A stretch of 64,000 bases of DNA from Synergistaceae bacterium UBA6101 (GTDB taxonomy: Bacteria; Synergistota; Synergistia; Synergistales; Synergistaceae). Below are positions 54,581-62,381 of the stretch, piece by piece. The notes below the pieces were generated by a model that ran no database searches, was not told the DNA's origin, and was given only the letters and a program-made list of their open reading frames with translations. Where the stretch lies: assembly GCA_002428495.1 (NCBI GenBank), contig DIWR01000027.1, forward strand, positions 20,542-84,541, written 5' to 3'. Numbering within the stretch: position 1 is the first letter of the stretch; each line of letters begins with the position of its first letter. The position numbers and the translations under genes are program-made.

Positions 54581-54718
54581 ATGAGGAGATCAGCATATCT
54601 TGTTTATACGGGTATTTCGTCATCATCCCTCTGTTCCGGCGTTTCTTCCTCATGCGGCGGATCTGGTTGTCTTTGCCGGTCCCGAAACGTGTACCCGATG
54701 AATAGAGAAGATCACTAA
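54581..54718 (+). CDS. Ser/Gly/Cys-rich leader peptide of a serine-operon attenuator
   Basis: A 45-codon frame, ATG 54581 to TAA 54716-54718, preceded by GGAAAGGAG at 54564-54572 at 8-base spacing. The middle reads SSSSLCSGVSSSCGGSGC (residues 13-30); in all there are 11 Ser, 5 Gly and 4 Cys. The Ser codons are TCG, TCA, TCA, TCC in a row at 54617-54628, then TCC, TCT, TCC, TCA and TCT. It lies between a consensus promoter and a terminator, upstream of the serine genes. Serine is the precursor of glycine and cysteine, so all three tRNAs report the state of this pathway. The peptide itself probably has no function; its translation is the sensor (inference from trp/his/thr-type attenuators). 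Codons 32-37 overlap the left arm of the antiterminator. Confidence 0.85.
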   Translation: MRRSAYLVYTGISSSSLCSGVSSSCGGSGCLCRSRNVYPMNREDH

Positions 54719-54752
54719 ATTTTCTAGAACATCAAGGCGTTTCAGGGACCGG
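54676..54752 (+). promoter_or_regulatory. Antiterminator pairing of the serine attenuator
   Basis: CCGGTCCCGAAACG (54676-54689) can pair with CGTTTCAGGGACCGG (54738-54752) over 14 bp with one bulged A at 54744. The right arm shares bases 54746-54752 with the terminator's left arm, so the two structures exclude each other. The left arm lies in the leader reading frame. An upstream segment, CGTTTC at 54640-54645, can pair with GAAACG of the left arm and could act as the protector that is disrupted by a ribosome stalled at the four Ser codons. Confidence 0.75.
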
Positions 54753-54778
54753 AGGAATTTCTTCCGGTCCTTTTTTTT
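54746..54778 (+). terminator. Intrinsic terminator of the serine attenuator
   Basis: GGACCGGAGGA (54746-54756) pairs with TCTTCCGGTCC (54760-54770) over 11 bp with one G-U pair and a 3-base loop, followed directly by eight T (54771-54778). It lies 40 bases before the aminotransferase start codon, so it must be bypassed for expression. Confidence 0.93.
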
Positions 54779-54818
54779 GATACAAAAATTATGATCATCA
54801 TAAAAGGAGGAAAAATGA

Positions 54819-55964
54819 ATGAATACGAAATATCTACTAACACCGGGTCCGGTGGAACTCCCTGCAGAAGTGCTGAGAGCAGGCGCCCGTCCATTGATAG
54901 GCCACAGATGCCCTGCTTTTTCAGAACTCTTTACAAGGATCGAGAAGAAACTACAGGAAATTTTAAAGAGCGAAGGCCCGGTAATAATACTTCCATCCTC
55001 AGGTACCGGGGCCCTTGAATGCATGGCTGTCAACTTTCTTGAAAAGGGCGACAAATTCATTTCGATCTCATGCGGGGTCTTTGGCAACAGATTTCGTGAA
55101 ATTGCACTGAGAACAGGTGCTGAAGGCATCAATATCGATGTAAGGTTTGGTGGCCCGGTGACGCCTGCGATCGCGGCGGAAGCAGTTAAAAACAATCCCG
55201 GCTGTAAAGTTCTCATGATAACCCAGAATGAGACATCTACAGGCGTTGTTAATCCGATCAAAGAAATAATTGCTGCCATACCTGAAAAAGATCGTCCGTT
55301 AATACTGGTTGACGGAGTAAGCTCTGTCGGAGCAATGGAATGCTTTCCGCAGGAATGGGGTATTGACGCAATGGGAACAGCCTCTCAGAAAGGACTTCTT
55401 ACACCTCCCGGACTTGGGCTTGTTTGGCTCTCAGAAAAAGCCTGGAATGCTCTCGAAGGGAAAACATGTCCAAGTTACAGCTATGATTTAAAGCTTCATA
55501 GAAAAGACCTGGAGGCTAAGTCCCCGGCAAATCCATTTACTCCCCCTGTATCACTTTACTACGCACTTGACGAAGCACTGGACGAGATACTTGAGGTAGG
55601 TACAGAGGCCTGGTTCAAATCAAGGAGGAAATATGCCGATGCCCTTGCAGCAGGACTAGAAGCAATGGGATTCGATCTTCTTGTCAAGTCTCCGGAGGCC
55701 CGCTCACCCGGAGTTACAGCTTTCAAATATCCCGGAGGCGATACGGAAGCAGTCCGCAAAAAGCTTCGCGCTATGGGTATCGAGACTGCGGGAGGACAGG
55801 GAAAACTCAAAGGAGAACTTATCAGAGCCGCACATTACAACAACTGGGGATGGCCGGAACTCTGCATCATTCTCGGTTCGCTCTACGGGGCAGCTGATAT
55901 GGCCCAGACTATGAAAAAAGACTTCCTGGCAGAAGCCTGGAATGTATGGAACAGGGAGGACTGA
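54819..55964 (+). CDS. Class V aminotransferase (serine-pyruvate / alanine-glyoxylate type)
   Basis: PLP-dependent enzyme, 381 residues. LLTPGPVELPAEVLRAGARP at the start, SSGTGALECMAVNFL, the Asp of LVDGVSSVGAMEC and the PLP-lysine region MGTASQKGLLTPPGL are typical of the AGXT group. In archaea and some anaerobes such enzymes sit next to serA and replace SerC as phosphoserine aminotransferase; that role is likely here by operon context. It could also run serine-glyoxylate transamination. ATG 54819 follows AGGAGG at 54805-54810 by 8 bases; transcription depends on the upstream attenuator. serA starts 5 bases after its stop. Confidence 0.9.
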   Translation: MNTKYLLTPGPVELPAEVLRAGARPLIGHRCPAFSELFTRIEKKLQEILKSEGPVIILPSSGTGALECMAVNFLEKGDKFISISCGVFGNRFREIALRTGAEGINIDVRFGGPVTPAIAAEAVKNNPGCKVLMITQNETSTGVVNPIKEIIAAIPEKDRPLILVDGVSSVGAMECFPQEWGIDAMGTASQKGLLTPPGLGLVWLSEKAWNALEGKTCPSYSYDLKLHRKDLEAKSPANPFTPPVSLYYALDEALDEILEVGTEAWFKSRRKYADALAAGLEAMGFDLLVKSPEARSPGVTAFKYPGGDTEAVRKKLRAMGIETAGGQGKLKGELIRAAHYNNWGWPELCIILGSLYGAADMAQTMKKDFLAEAWNVWNRED

Positions 55965-55969
55965 CCGTG

Positions 55970-57619
55970 ATGGCTCAAAACAAAAAATGGAAGGTGCTTG
56001 TGGCTGAGTCTGTCGGTGAGGCGGGCCTCCAGATGCTCAGGGATGCACCTGATATCGACCTTATAGAAGAAGTAGGCATGTCGCGTGAAAATCTGTTGAA
56101 AAAACTGCCCGAAATGGATGCAGTGCTTACCAGAAGCGGTACAAAGATGGACGAAGAAGCCCTGAACGCCGCAGTTAAACTGAAGGTAGTTGCCCGTGCA
56201 GGTGTGGGCGTAGACAATGTCAACGTTCCTGTAGCGAGCCGTAAAGGTGTAGTGGTCATAAATGCACCTACCGGAAACACACTTGCGGCGGCAGAGCTGA
56301 CAATGGCTCTTATGTTGGGTCTCGTAAGAAAGGTCCCGCAGGCATTTGGTTCCCTCAGGAGCGGTGAATGGGACAGAAAAAGATTCTCAGGCCATCAGCT
56401 CAGTGGAAAGAAGGTCCTCGTTCTTGGACTTGGAAGGATAGGTGCAGCAGTAGCTCAGCGCTGCCGTGCTTTTGGAATGGACGTGATGGCATACGATCCG
56501 TACACCCCTAAGAAGAAGGCCGAATCACTGGGCATACCAATGAGGGAAGACCTTGCTGATGCGCTCTCGATAGCTGATGTCGTGACGATCCACATGCCAC
56601 TGACGGCCGACACTGCCAATATGATCGATGAAAAAATGCTGAAGGCATTCAAAAAGGGAGCATATCTCATAAACTGCGCAAGGGGCGGCATAGTTGACGA
56701 AAAGGCCGCAGCAGATGCAGTAAGGGACGGAAGGCTCTCGGGGATCGCATTCGACGTATACACAGCAGAACCTCTGTGTGAAGGTCATCCCTTCCTTGCT
56801 AAAGACATTGAGGACAAGATCGTAATAACACCGCACCTCGGAGCCAGCACAGAAGAGGCGCAGACAGAGGTTGCAAAGATCGCTGCAGAGAATATGATCG
56901 CGGCACTCCGAGGAGAACCATATGAGCATGCGGTGAACCTTCCATTTTTGGAACAGAAACTGAACAAAGCCCAGAAGGCGTTTCTGCAGCTTTCAAGAAA
57001 AATGGGTGTGCTGGGTGCCAAACTTGCGGAAACGGAGTGCGGTGCTGTCCATAGCTGTCACATTATGCTTCGCGGAGATATGTTCAGCGATGATGAACCA
57101 ATGCCAAACAGGCTTTGCGCTTACAGCATAGCGGTACTAAAAGGCCTTTTTGAGGTAAGCCGCGGTCCGGACGTTTCATACATGCTTGCTCCCCTGCTTG
57201 CCAAGGACAGCGGTCTGACCGTGGAAGAGAGCATCGGAGATCCCAAAACATATAAAAACACTGTTGAGATAACTCTGGATGCCGAGAAGTGTAAAGTGTC
57301 CCTTATAGGTACCATAACTGAAGAGGGCCGTATGCGTATAGTAAAAGTAAACGAATATTGGCTCGATTTTGTTCCCAACGGTAAGCTTATACTTTTCCAG
57401 AATCACGACAGGCCCGGAGTAATAGGAAAGATCGGAAATATACTGGGCGAAGCTAAGATCAACATTGCAAATTTTGCCCTTGGAAGAAAGGACAACAGCG
57501 GTCTTGCCCTTGGTGCGCTTGAGATTGACAGCGACATAGACGAATCAATAAGGAAAAAACTGGAAAAGAGCGGGGACATGCTCTGGCTAACGCTTATAGA
57601 TTTTACGGAGGCTGAATAA
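55970..57619 (+). CDS. serA: D-3-phosphoglycerate dehydrogenase
   Basis: First committed enzyme of serine synthesis, oxidises 3-phosphoglycerate, 549 residues, the long form. NAD-binding GLGRIGAAVAQRC, NCARGGIVDEKA, the catalytic His region HLGAST, then an intervening ASB-like domain and a C-terminal ACT domain (NHDRPGVIGKIGNILGEAKI) that is the usual site of serine feedback. Thus both enzyme and operon would respond to serine. ATG 55970 follows AGGGAGGA; an upstream ATG inside the preceding gene is rejected. No serB is linked. Confidence 0.96.
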   Translation: MAQNKKWKVLVAESVGEAGLQMLRDAPDIDLIEEVGMSRENLLKKLPEMDAVLTRSGTKMDEEALNAAVKLKVVARAGVGVDNVNVPVASRKGVVVINAPTGNTLAAAELTMALMLGLVRKVPQAFGSLRSGEWDRKRFSGHQLSGKKVLVLGLGRIGAAVAQRCRAFGMDVMAYDPYTPKKKAESLGIPMREDLADALSIADVVTIHMPLTADTANMIDEKMLKAFKKGAYLINCARGGIVDEKAAADAVRDGRLSGIAFDVYTAEPLCEGHPFLAKDIEDKIVITPHLGASTEEAQTEVAKIAAENMIAALRGEPYEHAVNLPFLEQKLNKAQKAFLQLSRKMGVLGAKLAETECGAVHSCHIMLRGDMFSDDEPMPNRLCAYSIAVLKGLFEVSRGPDVSYMLAPLLAKDSGLTVEESIGDPKTYKNTVEITLDAEKCKVSLIGTITEEGRMRIVKVNEYWLDFVPNGKLILFQNHDRPGVIGKIGNILGEAKINIANFALGRKDNSGLALGALEIDSDIDESIRKKLEKSGDMLWLTLIDFTEAE

Positions 57620-57650
57620 GTCACCTGAACTGAAATCAAAAGCAGGACGG

Positions 57651-57701
57651 CGGCAGGTTGGAGAGATGCAGACATCAGCTCTCCCCTGCCGTTTTATTTT
57701 T
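57651..57701 (+). terminator. Terminator of the serine operon
   Basis: CGGCAGG, a TT bulge and GGAGAG (57651-57665) pair with CTCTCC and CCTGCCG (57679-57691) for 13 bp, followed by TTTTATTTTT. Confidence 0.85.
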
Positions 57702-57710
57702 GTAAACTGC

Positions 57711-57866
57711 GTGGTGTTTTTTGAAATATACCTCATAGCAGCATCCATCTGTCTGGGCCTCTATCTATATACCGGCCACTTAAAGGATATTTCCATTGAC
57801 GTAAGAAGGATAAAACAGATAAAAAGATCGGGCGACAGTAAAATTTTTCTTGATCTGAATAATTAA
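57711..57866 (+). CDS. Possible small membrane protein (uncertain)
   Basis: An open frame runs from ATG 57666 (inside the terminator loop) or GTG 57711 to TAA 57866. From the GTG it gives 51 residues: one hydrophobic span (FEIYLIAASICLGLYLYTG) and a basic tail (DVRRIKQIKRSG), a plausible single-pass peptide. Against it: no ribosome binding site is visible before either start, and a terminator precedes it. It fills the space between two terminators almost exactly and its stop codon abuts the second one. I do not recognise it. Confidence 0.35.
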   Translation: MVFFEIYLIAASICLGLYLYTGHLKDISIDVRRIKQIKRSGDSKIFLDLNN

Positions 57867-57903
57867 AGGGCTGCCCTTGTCTTGGCCGGGCAGCCCTTTA
57901 ATT
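57861..57903. terminator. Perfect bidirectional terminator between serine and hut genes
   Basis: AATTAAAGGGCTGCCC (57861-57876) and its exact reverse complement (57888-57903) form a 16-bp stem with an 11-base loop. AT-rich flanks on both sides suit termination of the rightward region and of the leftward fchA-hutU genes. Confidence 0.9.
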
Positions 57904-57923
57904 ATTAGTTGTTCCGGTCGAAA

Positions 57924-58553
57924 TTACTGCAGTGTTTTGTTAAGTATCTCAGTTGTCTTCTCTGCGTTTATGGTGAGCTGTTGGAGCGCCTCTGTCATAC
58001 GGGCCTTGAAATCCGCTGCAAAAGTTTCGTCAGTTACGCCGGGAAGATTTATCTTCACATTGTAAGCTGCGGCTTTCCCTGCAGCTTCCCCTATCAGTGC
58101 GGCGCTTCCCGCATCGCTTATCGTGTTGGTGTTTCCGTTTTTTGCTGCCAGATAAGCCAGTTCAGTCATTTCCACACAGGCTTCCAGGGTAAGAAGGGGA
58201 ACCTCTGTCGCTAGTTTAGAAGCCTCTCCCATAGCTTTTTTGCGGATACACTTCTCTTCCTCTGTAGCCTTGGGCATTTTCATTGCTGCCATGAAAGTAT
58301 TAAAGGATTCAGTGTCCCTGTTCATCAGTTCTATGAACTTGAACCTCATGGACTCGCTTTTGCCTACTACGTCCTCCATCAGTTGCCAGCTCTCTTTGTA
58401 TTTTTCCTTGCCTATGGTAAGGTTGGCTACCATTGAAACGAGTGCTGAACCAAGAGAGGCGCAAAGGGCCGCTACGCTTCCTCCCCCGGGTGCCGGTGAA
58501 TCGGAGGCAAGCTCGTCGAGAAACGCGCGTATTTCCATTCTTTCAAATTTCAT
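57924..58553 (-). CDS. fchA: Formiminotetrahydrofolate cyclodeaminase
   Basis: Converts 5-formimino-THF to 5,10-methenyl-THF and ammonia, 209 residues. FLDELASDSPAPGGGSVAALCASLGSA is the family's glycine-rich start (key part SPAPGGGSVAAL), with helices rich in Ala/Met/Lys following. It completes the formimino branch of histidine degradation and feeds one-carbon metabolism. It follows hutU by 13 bases on the same strand and ends at a strong terminator. Confidence 0.93.
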   Translation of the reverse strand: MKFERMEIRAFLDELASDSPAPGGGSVAALCASLGSALVSMVANLTIGKEKYKESWQLMEDVVGKSESMRFKFIELMNRDTESFNTFMAAMKMPKATEEEKCIRKKAMGEASKLATEVPLLTLEACVEMTELAYLAAKNGNTNTISDAGSAALIGEAAGKAAAYNVKINLPGVTDETFAADFKARMTEALQQLTINAEKTTEILNKTLQ

Positions 58554-58566
58554 AGATATCCCCCCG

Positions 58567-60582
58567 CTATCCTTTTACAAGTTTCGTAAGATATTCATCG
58601 TCAGCTATAAACGGAACGGTGATGTGTCCGTCGCTTCTCTTGCGGTTGAACTCCCCCACTGTTGAAAGCGCGTTTTCGTTCCTTGCCCATGCCCGTCTGG
58701 CAACTCCGCTGATAACATCCCAGCTCAAAGAGGATTTGATTATGCTGTCTACCCTCTCGCTCCCGTCAAGCACAAGACCGAATCCGCCGTTTATTGCTTT
58801 GCCTGTCCCGACTCCTCCGCCGTTGTGCAGTGCGACCATGCTCATTCCTCTTGCGCAGTTTCCAGCAAAGCAGTGTATGGCCATCTCGCCCATTATGTTG
58901 CTCCCGTCCTTGATGTTGGAAGTTTCGCGGTAGGGCGAATCGGTTCCTGATACGTCGTGGTGGTCTCTTCCGAGCATTACAGGCCCTATTTCTCCTGTGC
59001 GGACCATTTCGTTGAACTTAAGGGCGATGCGCACCCTGCCCTCTTCGTCCTGATACAGTATCCTGCACTGTGTGCCAACAACGAGCTTGTTCTTTTCTGC
59101 GTCCCTGATCCAGGCCCAGTTGTCGTGATCCTGGAACCTGCGGCTGGGGTCAATGCAGTCCATAGCTGCTTTGTCTGTCTTCCTGAGATCTTCCGGATCG
59201 CGGCTGAGGCAGCACCAGCGGAAGGGACCGTAGCCGTAATCGAAAAGGAGCGGACCCATTATGTCTTCTACATATGAGGAGAAGACGAATCCCTCATATG
59301 TATCTGTTCCGTTTTTGGCTATTTCGGTGACTCCCGCGTCAAAGACGGCCCTCATAAAGGAGTTGCCATAGTCAAAGAAATAAGTTCCTTTTTCTGTCAG
59401 AGCCTTGATCAGTTCATAATGTTTCCTGAGAGTCTTGTCTACGAGCCTGCAGAATTCTTCTTTGTCCTCTGCAAGCAGCCTTGTCCTCTCTTCGAACGAA
59501 ATGCCTTGCGGGCAGTATCCGCCGTCGTAGACTGCGTGGCATGATGTCTGGTCGGAAAGCAGTTCTATATTGATGTTATTGTCCAGCGCGAACTGCAGGA
59601 GGTCTACGATGTTGCCTTCGTAGGCGATCGAAAGAGGCTTGCCCTCATTCATTGCTTCCCTTGCCCATTTGAAGGCTTCAGGAAGATCACTGGTCCTCCT
59701 GCTGACCCATCCCTGGCTGTGCCTTGTATCTATGCGGGAAGGGTCTACCTCTGCGACGATCGACGCCGCTCCGGCGATTTCTGCTGCTTTGGGCTGTGCT
59801 CCGCTCATTCCGCCAAGTCCGGAAGATACGAAAAGGTGCCCTGCGAGACCTTTGCCTTCAGGAAGGTGAAATTTACTTCTGCCGGCGTTGAGGAGCGTGT
59901 TATATGTCCCGTGGACGATTCCCTGAGGACCTATGTACATCCATCCGCCTGCCGTCATCTGTCCGTAATTGGCAACTCCGAGTGCTGCTGCCCTCGTAAA
60001 ATCCTTTGGGTTGTCGAACATACCTACCATGAGGCCATTCGTCAGTATTACCCTTGGTGCAGACGGGTCGGAACGGAAGAGGCCCAGAGGATGTCCTGAC
60101 TGAACGACCAGAGTCTGATCAGGTGTAAGTATTTCAAGGTATTTTTTTATCAGCCGGTACTGCATCCAATTCTGGCACACCTGTCCCGTCTCTCCGTATG
60201 TTACAAGTTCATATGGATATAGAGCTACGTCAAAGTCCAGATTGTTGTCGATCATTACCTGGAATGCCCTGCCCTCTGTGCATTTGCCCCTGTATTCATC
60301 GATCGGTCTGCCGTAGAGGTGTCCCTGGGGTCTGAAACGGTAACCGTAGATACGTCCGTGTTCACGGTACTCCTGCAGGAATTCCGGGGCAATCTCTTTA
60401 TGGTATTTTTCAGGTATGTAACGAAGCGCATTCTTAAGAGCCAGTACCGTTTCTTTATCGTTCAGTACCTGTCCCCTGTTTGGAGCTCTTCTGATCCCCT
60501 GCTCGAATTCCGCTTTGGGCGGGAGTCCTTCCGGAAAGTCCAGTGTGATCTCGAGTGCTTTTCCTGTCTTTGGATCAAACAT
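58567..60582 (-). CDS. hutU: Urocanate hydratase
   Basis: NAD-dependent enzyme converting urocanate to imidazolonepropionate, 671 residues, longer than the about 550-residue enterobacterial form and like the long type of other anaerobes. VVQSGHPLGLFRSDPSAPRV, YGQMTAGGWMYIGPQGIVHG, SSGLGGMSGAQ and MALHNGGGVGTG-like MVALHNGGGVGTGKAINGG are diagnostic. First gene of the leftward hutU-fchA unit, divergent from hutH. Its ribosome binding site is TGGAG. Confidence 0.95.
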   Translation of the reverse strand: MFDPKTGKALEITLDFPEGLPPKAEFEQGIRRAPNRGQVLNDKETVLALKNALRYIPEKYHKEIAPEFLQEYREHGRIYGYRFRPQGHLYGRPIDEYRGKCTEGRAFQVMIDNNLDFDVALYPYELVTYGETGQVCQNWMQYRLIKKYLEILTPDQTLVVQSGHPLGLFRSDPSAPRVILTNGLMVGMFDNPKDFTRAAALGVANYGQMTAGGWMYIGPQGIVHGTYNTLLNAGRSKFHLPEGKGLAGHLFVSSGLGGMSGAQPKAAEIAGAASIVAEVDPSRIDTRHSQGWVSRRTSDLPEAFKWAREAMNEGKPLSIAYEGNIVDLLQFALDNNINIELLSDQTSCHAVYDGGYCPQGISFEERTRLLAEDKEEFCRLVDKTLRKHYELIKALTEKGTYFFDYGNSFMRAVFDAGVTEIAKNGTDTYEGFVFSSYVEDIMGPLLFDYGYGPFRWCCLSRDPEDLRKTDKAAMDCIDPSRRFQDHDNWAWIRDAEKNKLVVGTQCRILYQDEEGRVRIALKFNEMVRTGEIGPVMLGRDHHDVSGTDSPYRETSNIKDGSNIMGEMAIHCFAGNCARGMSMVALHNGGGVGTGKAINGGFGLVLDGSERVDSIIKSSLSWDVISGVARRAWARNENALSTVGEFNRKRSDGHITVPFIADDEYLTKLVKG

Positions 60583-60632
60583 GCTTGGTCAACTCCATTC
60601 ATAATGATTTCTAATTTTGTGGGATATTTTCC

Positions 60633-60660
60633 TTGACTAAGAAAAATATCTGATTATACT
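60633..60660 (+). promoter_or_regulatory. Candidate promoter of hutH, overlapping a divergent -10 for hutU
   Basis: TTGACT (60633-60638) and TATACT (60655-60660), spacing 16, point to hutH with a leader of about 145 bases. On the other strand TATAAT occurs at 60658-60653, facing hutU, without a clear -35. The overlap would make the two directions compete. Confidence 0.55.
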
Positions 60661-60701
60661 AATTGTAACGCAAAGGTTTAGGAATGGAAAGTATTAAAGC
60701 T

Positions 60702-60751
60702 GTGAAATATGATAAATATCTAACAGTAAAATGTTTCACCTAAATATCATA
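60702..60751 (+). promoter_or_regulatory. Interleaved inverted repeats in the hutH leader
   Basis: GTGAAA (60702-60707) matches TTTCAC (60734-60739) and TATGATA (60708-60714) matches TATCATA (60745-60751), in a-b-a'-b' order. As RNA this could be a pseudoknot; as DNA a pair of overlapping operators. The sequence is AT-rich, so chance is possible. Confidence 0.3.
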
Positions 60752-60810
60752 ATTATAGCACCGCAGAACCAGAACATCAGCATCACAACAAATTAAAGGG
60801 GGATTTTGCA

Positions 60811-62343
60811 ATGAGCTCAAATTCAGTAGTCCTAGACGGTAAATCTCTTACCATCAGTGATATTGTCAACGTTGCAAGAAAAGGTTACAAGGTAGAGCTT
60901 GACCACGAGGCAGAAAGACTTATATCAGAATGCGCTGATTCGGTAAATGAATGGGTGAACGAAGGACGTGTCGTTTATGGTGTAACTACAGGTTTCGGAG
61001 ATCTGGCATCCGTTGTTATCCCGAGAGATCAAAGCCGACAGCTTCAGGAAAACCTCCTTATGAGCCATGCATGTGGTTTCGGAGAAGCGCTGCCGGAAGA
61101 CTACGTCAGGGCGATAATGCTCCTCAGGATCAATACCCTTACAAGGGGATATTCGGGTATCAGTCTTCAGACACTGACCCAGCTTGTCAATTATCTCAAC
61201 CTGGGCATACATCCGGTTATCCCGCGCCAGGGATCGGTAGGAGCAAGCGGCGACCTTTGCCCTCTTTCACACCTCGCCATAACACTGATAGGTCTTGGAG
61301 ACGTCGTTTACAAAGGCAAAAAAATGCCGACACTTGAGGCGCTCAGCATGAACGGACTCAAGCCGGTCGATCTTATGCCGAAAGAAGGGCTTGCTCTAAA
61401 CAACGGCACTACGGTCATGACAGGGATAGGGACCCTTTGCCTCTATGATGCCAAGAGACTGATGAAGAATGCTGACATTGCTTCAGCTCTCTCAGCGGAG
61501 GCCCTTCATGCTGTCCCATATGCCTTTGACAGACGCACCCACGATCTGCGTCCCCAGGTCGGACAGAGCATCGTTGCCGAGAACATGAGAAGGCTTATTG
61601 AAGGCAGCGAGATAATCGAAACATACAAAAAAGACAGAGTGCAGGATGCTTACTCCCTGCGTTGTCTCCCTCAGGTCCACGGGGCAAGCAGGGACGCTCT
61701 TTCGTATGTTGAGACCGTATTGAACATTGAGATCAATTCAGTAACTGACAACCCGATCATTTTCCATGAGGACGGAGAGGCGATCAGCGGAGGCAATTTC
61801 CACGGACAGCCCATAGCCATGGCAATGGATTTCTTCGGCATTGCTGTAGCTGAGATAGCTGACATATCAGAGAGACGTGTAGCAAGGCTGGTAGACCATA
61901 AACTGTCCGATCTCCCTCCTTTCCTTGTTGCAGAGAGCGGACTCAACAGCGGGTTCATGATCCCTCAGTATACGGCTGCTGCAATAGTTTCTGAGAATAA
62001 AGTTCTGGCACATCCTTCATGTGTGGACTCCATCCCCACCTCTGCCGGCCAGGAAGACCATGTCTCCATGGGCGGCTACAGCTCAAGAAAAGCACTCACC
62101 ATATTGAACAACACTGCGCGCGTGATCTCAATAGAGATGCTGAACGCTGCACAGGGCATTGATTTCAGGGCTCCCCTGAAACCGGGGCGTGGTACATCTG
62201 CTGCTTATAAGGCGTTCCGCAGGGAAGTCCCATTCTACGCGAAGGACCAGTATATGCAGCCACTTATGCTTAAATCTCTTGAACTGGTGACTGATGGCAC
62301 TATAATTGATGCAGTCGAGAAAGAAATCGGCGAACTGAAGTAA
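60811..62343 (+). CDS. hutH: Histidine ammonia-lyase
   Basis: Deaminates histidine to urocanate, 510 residues. The MIO prosthetic group forms from A145-S146-G147 in GSVGASGDLCPLSHLA; YGVTTGFGDLA near residue 50 and the QDxxS-type stretch with VQDAYSLRCLPQVHGAS and NPIIF follow. AAAGGGGGAT precedes ATG 60811. First gene of the rightward hutH-ftcD-hutI unit. Confidence 0.97.
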   Translation: MSSNSVVLDGKSLTISDIVNVARKGYKVELDHEAERLISECADSVNEWVNEGRVVYGVTTGFGDLASVVIPRDQSRQLQENLLMSHACGFGEALPEDYVRAIMLLRINTLTRGYSGISLQTLTQLVNYLNLGIHPVIPRQGSVGASGDLCPLSHLAITLIGLGDVVYKGKKMPTLEALSMNGLKPVDLMPKEGLALNNGTTVMTGIGTLCLYDAKRLMKNADIASALSAEALHAVPYAFDRRTHDLRPQVGQSIVAENMRRLIEGSEIIETYKKDRVQDAYSLRCLPQVHGASRDALSYVETVLNIEINSVTDNPIIFHEDGEAISGGNFHGQPIAMAMDFFGIAVAEIADISERRVARLVDHKLSDLPPFLVAESGLNSGFMIPQYTAAAIVSENKVLAHPSCVDSIPTSAGQEDHVSMGGYSSRKALTILNNTARVISIEMLNAAQGIDFRAPLKPGRGTSAAYKAFRREVPFYAKDQYMQPLMLKSLELVTDGTIIDAVEKEIGELK

Positions 62344-62381
62344 AAACAATCAAGCTTTATCAAATACAGGGAGGAATGAAT

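Noticed and set aside
54511..54705. 64-codon frame across the serine promoter and leader
   Set aside because: It begins on the TTG of the -35 box itself, has no ribosome binding site, and runs in another frame over the Ser-rich leader frame, which has far better signals.
54546..54818. T-box riboswitch before the serine operon
   Set aside because: No T-box consensus (AGGGTGGNACCGCG-like) or specifier-loop arrangement was seen; the leader peptide model explains the region better.
60684..60743. 19-codon mini frame in the hutH leader as a possible attenuation peptide
   Set aside because: It contains no histidine codons and no terminator hairpin follows it before hutH, so the attenuation logic fails.
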